Program-made: the position numbers and the translations under genes
Notes under the pieces: model-generated
Seen by the model: the letters and a program-made list of their open reading frames with translations, nothing else
The model's database searches: none
What the model was told of the DNA's origin: nothing
Shown: one piece after another, positions 63,037 to 64,000 of the stretch
How the letters are laid out: every line of letters begins with the position of its first letter
Numbering within the stretch: the stretch's first letter is position 1
From: Duganella fentianensis
GTDB taxonomy: Bacteria; Pseudomonadota; Gammaproteobacteria; Burkholderiales; Burkholderiaceae_D
NCBI RefSeq assembly: GCF_009857835.1
Contig: NZ_WWCL01000004.1
Span: forward strand, 434,001 to 498,000
Length of the DNA stretch: 64,000 nt
Direction of reading: 5' to 3'

Positions 63037-64000
63037 AATGATCCCGGCGCGGACCAGTCCGGTGCCGGCCGGCCTGCAGCGCTTGCTGCGCGAATCCGGC
63101 ATCGCGCTGGCCCTGCTATTGCTGATCGCCGTATTCTCCGTGCTGTCGCCGCTGTTCCTGACGGCGGATAACGTCAGCAATATCTTTACCCAGATCGCCA
63201 TCAATATCTGTCTGGCGGTAGGCATGACGTTTGTGGTGCTGATCGGCGGCATCGACCTGTCCGTCGGTTCGCTGACGGCCTTGTGTGCCGTGGTGGCGGG
63301 CAGCATCCTCAAGCTCGACAGCCTGAGTATAGGCGCGGCCATAGCGCTGGCGGTGGTGGCCAGTATCGCGCTCGGCGCCGTGTGCGGCCTGATCAACGGC
63401 ACTGTGGCCAGCTACTGGGGCGTGCCGTCGTTCATCGTCACGCTGGGCATGCTCTATGTCGCGCGCGGCGCCGCGCTGCAATGGACCGAGGCCCGTTCCA
63501 TCTACGAATTCCCCGACCTGTTCAACGAATTCGGTACGGCCAGCGTGGCCGGCCTGCCGGCGCCGTTTCTGGTGGCGCTGGCGCTGGTGCTGCTGGCCTG
63601 GGTGGTGCTGACCCGCACCGTATTCGGCCGTATCATTTACGCCATAGGCAATAATGAAGAAGCCGTGCGGCTGGCCGGTCACGACACGTTCCGTTATAAG
63701 ATTCTGGCCTATACGATATGCGGCGCTGCCGTGGGAGTGGCGGCCGTGCTGTACATGACGCGGCTGACGGTGGCCAGCCCCATACTGGGCGTGGGTTTCG
63801 AGCTTAACGCCATCGCTGCCGTGGTGATAGGCGGCACCAGTCTGGCCGGCGGCCGCGGTTCCATCATCGGCACGCTGCTGGGCGCCTGCATCATCGGGGT
63901 GCTGGCCAATGGGCTGGTGCTGGTGGAAGTGGGCGACTTCGTACGGCAGATGATCACCGGAGTGGTGATCATCCTCGCGGTCGTACTCGATACCTATCGT
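63020..64000 (+). CDS. sugar ABC transporter permease (RbsC/FrcC type), 3' end outside the window
   Basis: This is the inner-membrane channel partner of the two genes before it. The visible 327 residues have about nine hydrophobic segments and the family signatures GGIDLSVGSLTAL, GVPSFIVTLGMLYVARG, GNNEEAVRLAGH and AAVVIGGTSLAGGRGSIIGT. The ATG at 63020 lies behind GGAG, inside the ATPase gene. The reading is open at base 64000, near the expected C-terminus. Confidence 0.94.
   Translation, partial: MLQPSEMIPARTSPVPAGLQRLLRESGIALALLLLIAVFSVLSPLFLTADNVSNIFTQIAINICLAVGMTFVVLIGGIDLSVGSLTALCAVVAGSILKLDSLSIGAAIALAVVASIALGAVCGLINGTVASYWGVPSFIVTLGMLYVARGAALQWTEARSIYEFPDLFNEFGTASVAGLPAPFLVALALVLLAWVVLTRTVFGRIIYAIGNNEEAVRLAGHDTFRYKILAYTICGAAVGVAAVLYMTRLTVASPILGVGFELNAIAAVVIGGTSLAGGRGSIIGTLLGACIIGVLANGLVLVEVGDFVRQMITGVVIILAVVLDTYR

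Noticed and set aside
60517..63402. 961-residue open frame antisense to the sugar ABC genes
   Set aside because: It is a shadow of three clear ABC transporter genes, with His/Arg/Gln-rich composition and no motifs.

Overview
The window reads as a chromosomal segment of a GC-rich betaproteobacterium, most likely Oxalobacteraceae (Duganella/Massilia/Janthinobacterium-like). This is an inference from gene content and protein style: class I fumarase next to murI, Acs, DUF3422, GluQ-RS, TIGR01782-type TonB receptor. No rRNA, CRISPR array, integrase or transposase was found.

Layout. 0.2-7.7 kb is core: a chemotaxis receptor, tRNA-His, an overlapping yqhA-fumarase-murI unit, and acs. At 7.74 kb a tRNA-Ser marks the start of an accessory stretch. 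Its 3' end lies in a perfect 38-bp inverted repeat followed by a mosaic of small palindromes. From 8.2 to 11.3 kb lie two tandem type VI secretion modules, each hcp + MepA-like peptidoglycan peptidase + exported putative immunity protein. The Hcps are almost identical and the peptidases are diverged homologues, but the two immunity candidates are unrelated. A 796-bp duplication left a decapitated copy of the downstream phosphatase leader. Next come two tandem PhoA-type alkaline phosphatases, a desaturase/ferredoxin-reductase pair with a divergent TetR and two matching operators, a VapBC pair, an M13 peptidase, and a PAAR-like gene broken by an in-frame amber codon.

23-39 kb is mixed metabolism and regulation: ECF sigma factor with a membrane partner, acetyltransferases, GST, hydrolases, DUF3422, 2-hydroxyacid dehydrogenase, DinB, a HAD protein lacking its nucleophile beside a CbbR-like LysR, LysE, CYTH-CHAD, GluQ-RS and an M28 peptidase.

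39.0-48.9 kb is the most intriguing region. A leftward block encodes a C39 peptidase, an outer-membrane barrel, a FadL-type channel, a DUF2059 protein, an AraC regulator and a two-motif MshEN (c-di-GMP-binding type) protein with an exported-looking tail. A divergent rightward block encodes five exported proteins sharing an N-terminal 'ELSxVSGQDGVSI'-like motif; several end in aromatic-x-His. It resembles, from memory, the poorly characterised Acinetobacter 'fil' locus and may be a surface-structure or export system.

49-54.8 kb holds an MFS transporter, a VanZ-like protein, an SDR, pyrF, sbcB and a DUF5610 protein. 54.9-64 kb is a carbohydrate locus: a TonB receptor and a glycosidase-like/SUMF1-fold fusion diverge from a ribose-type ABC transporter (binding protein, double ATPase, permease running off the window). 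Twin 20-bp palindromes lie between them; the presumed LacI-family regulator is not in the window.
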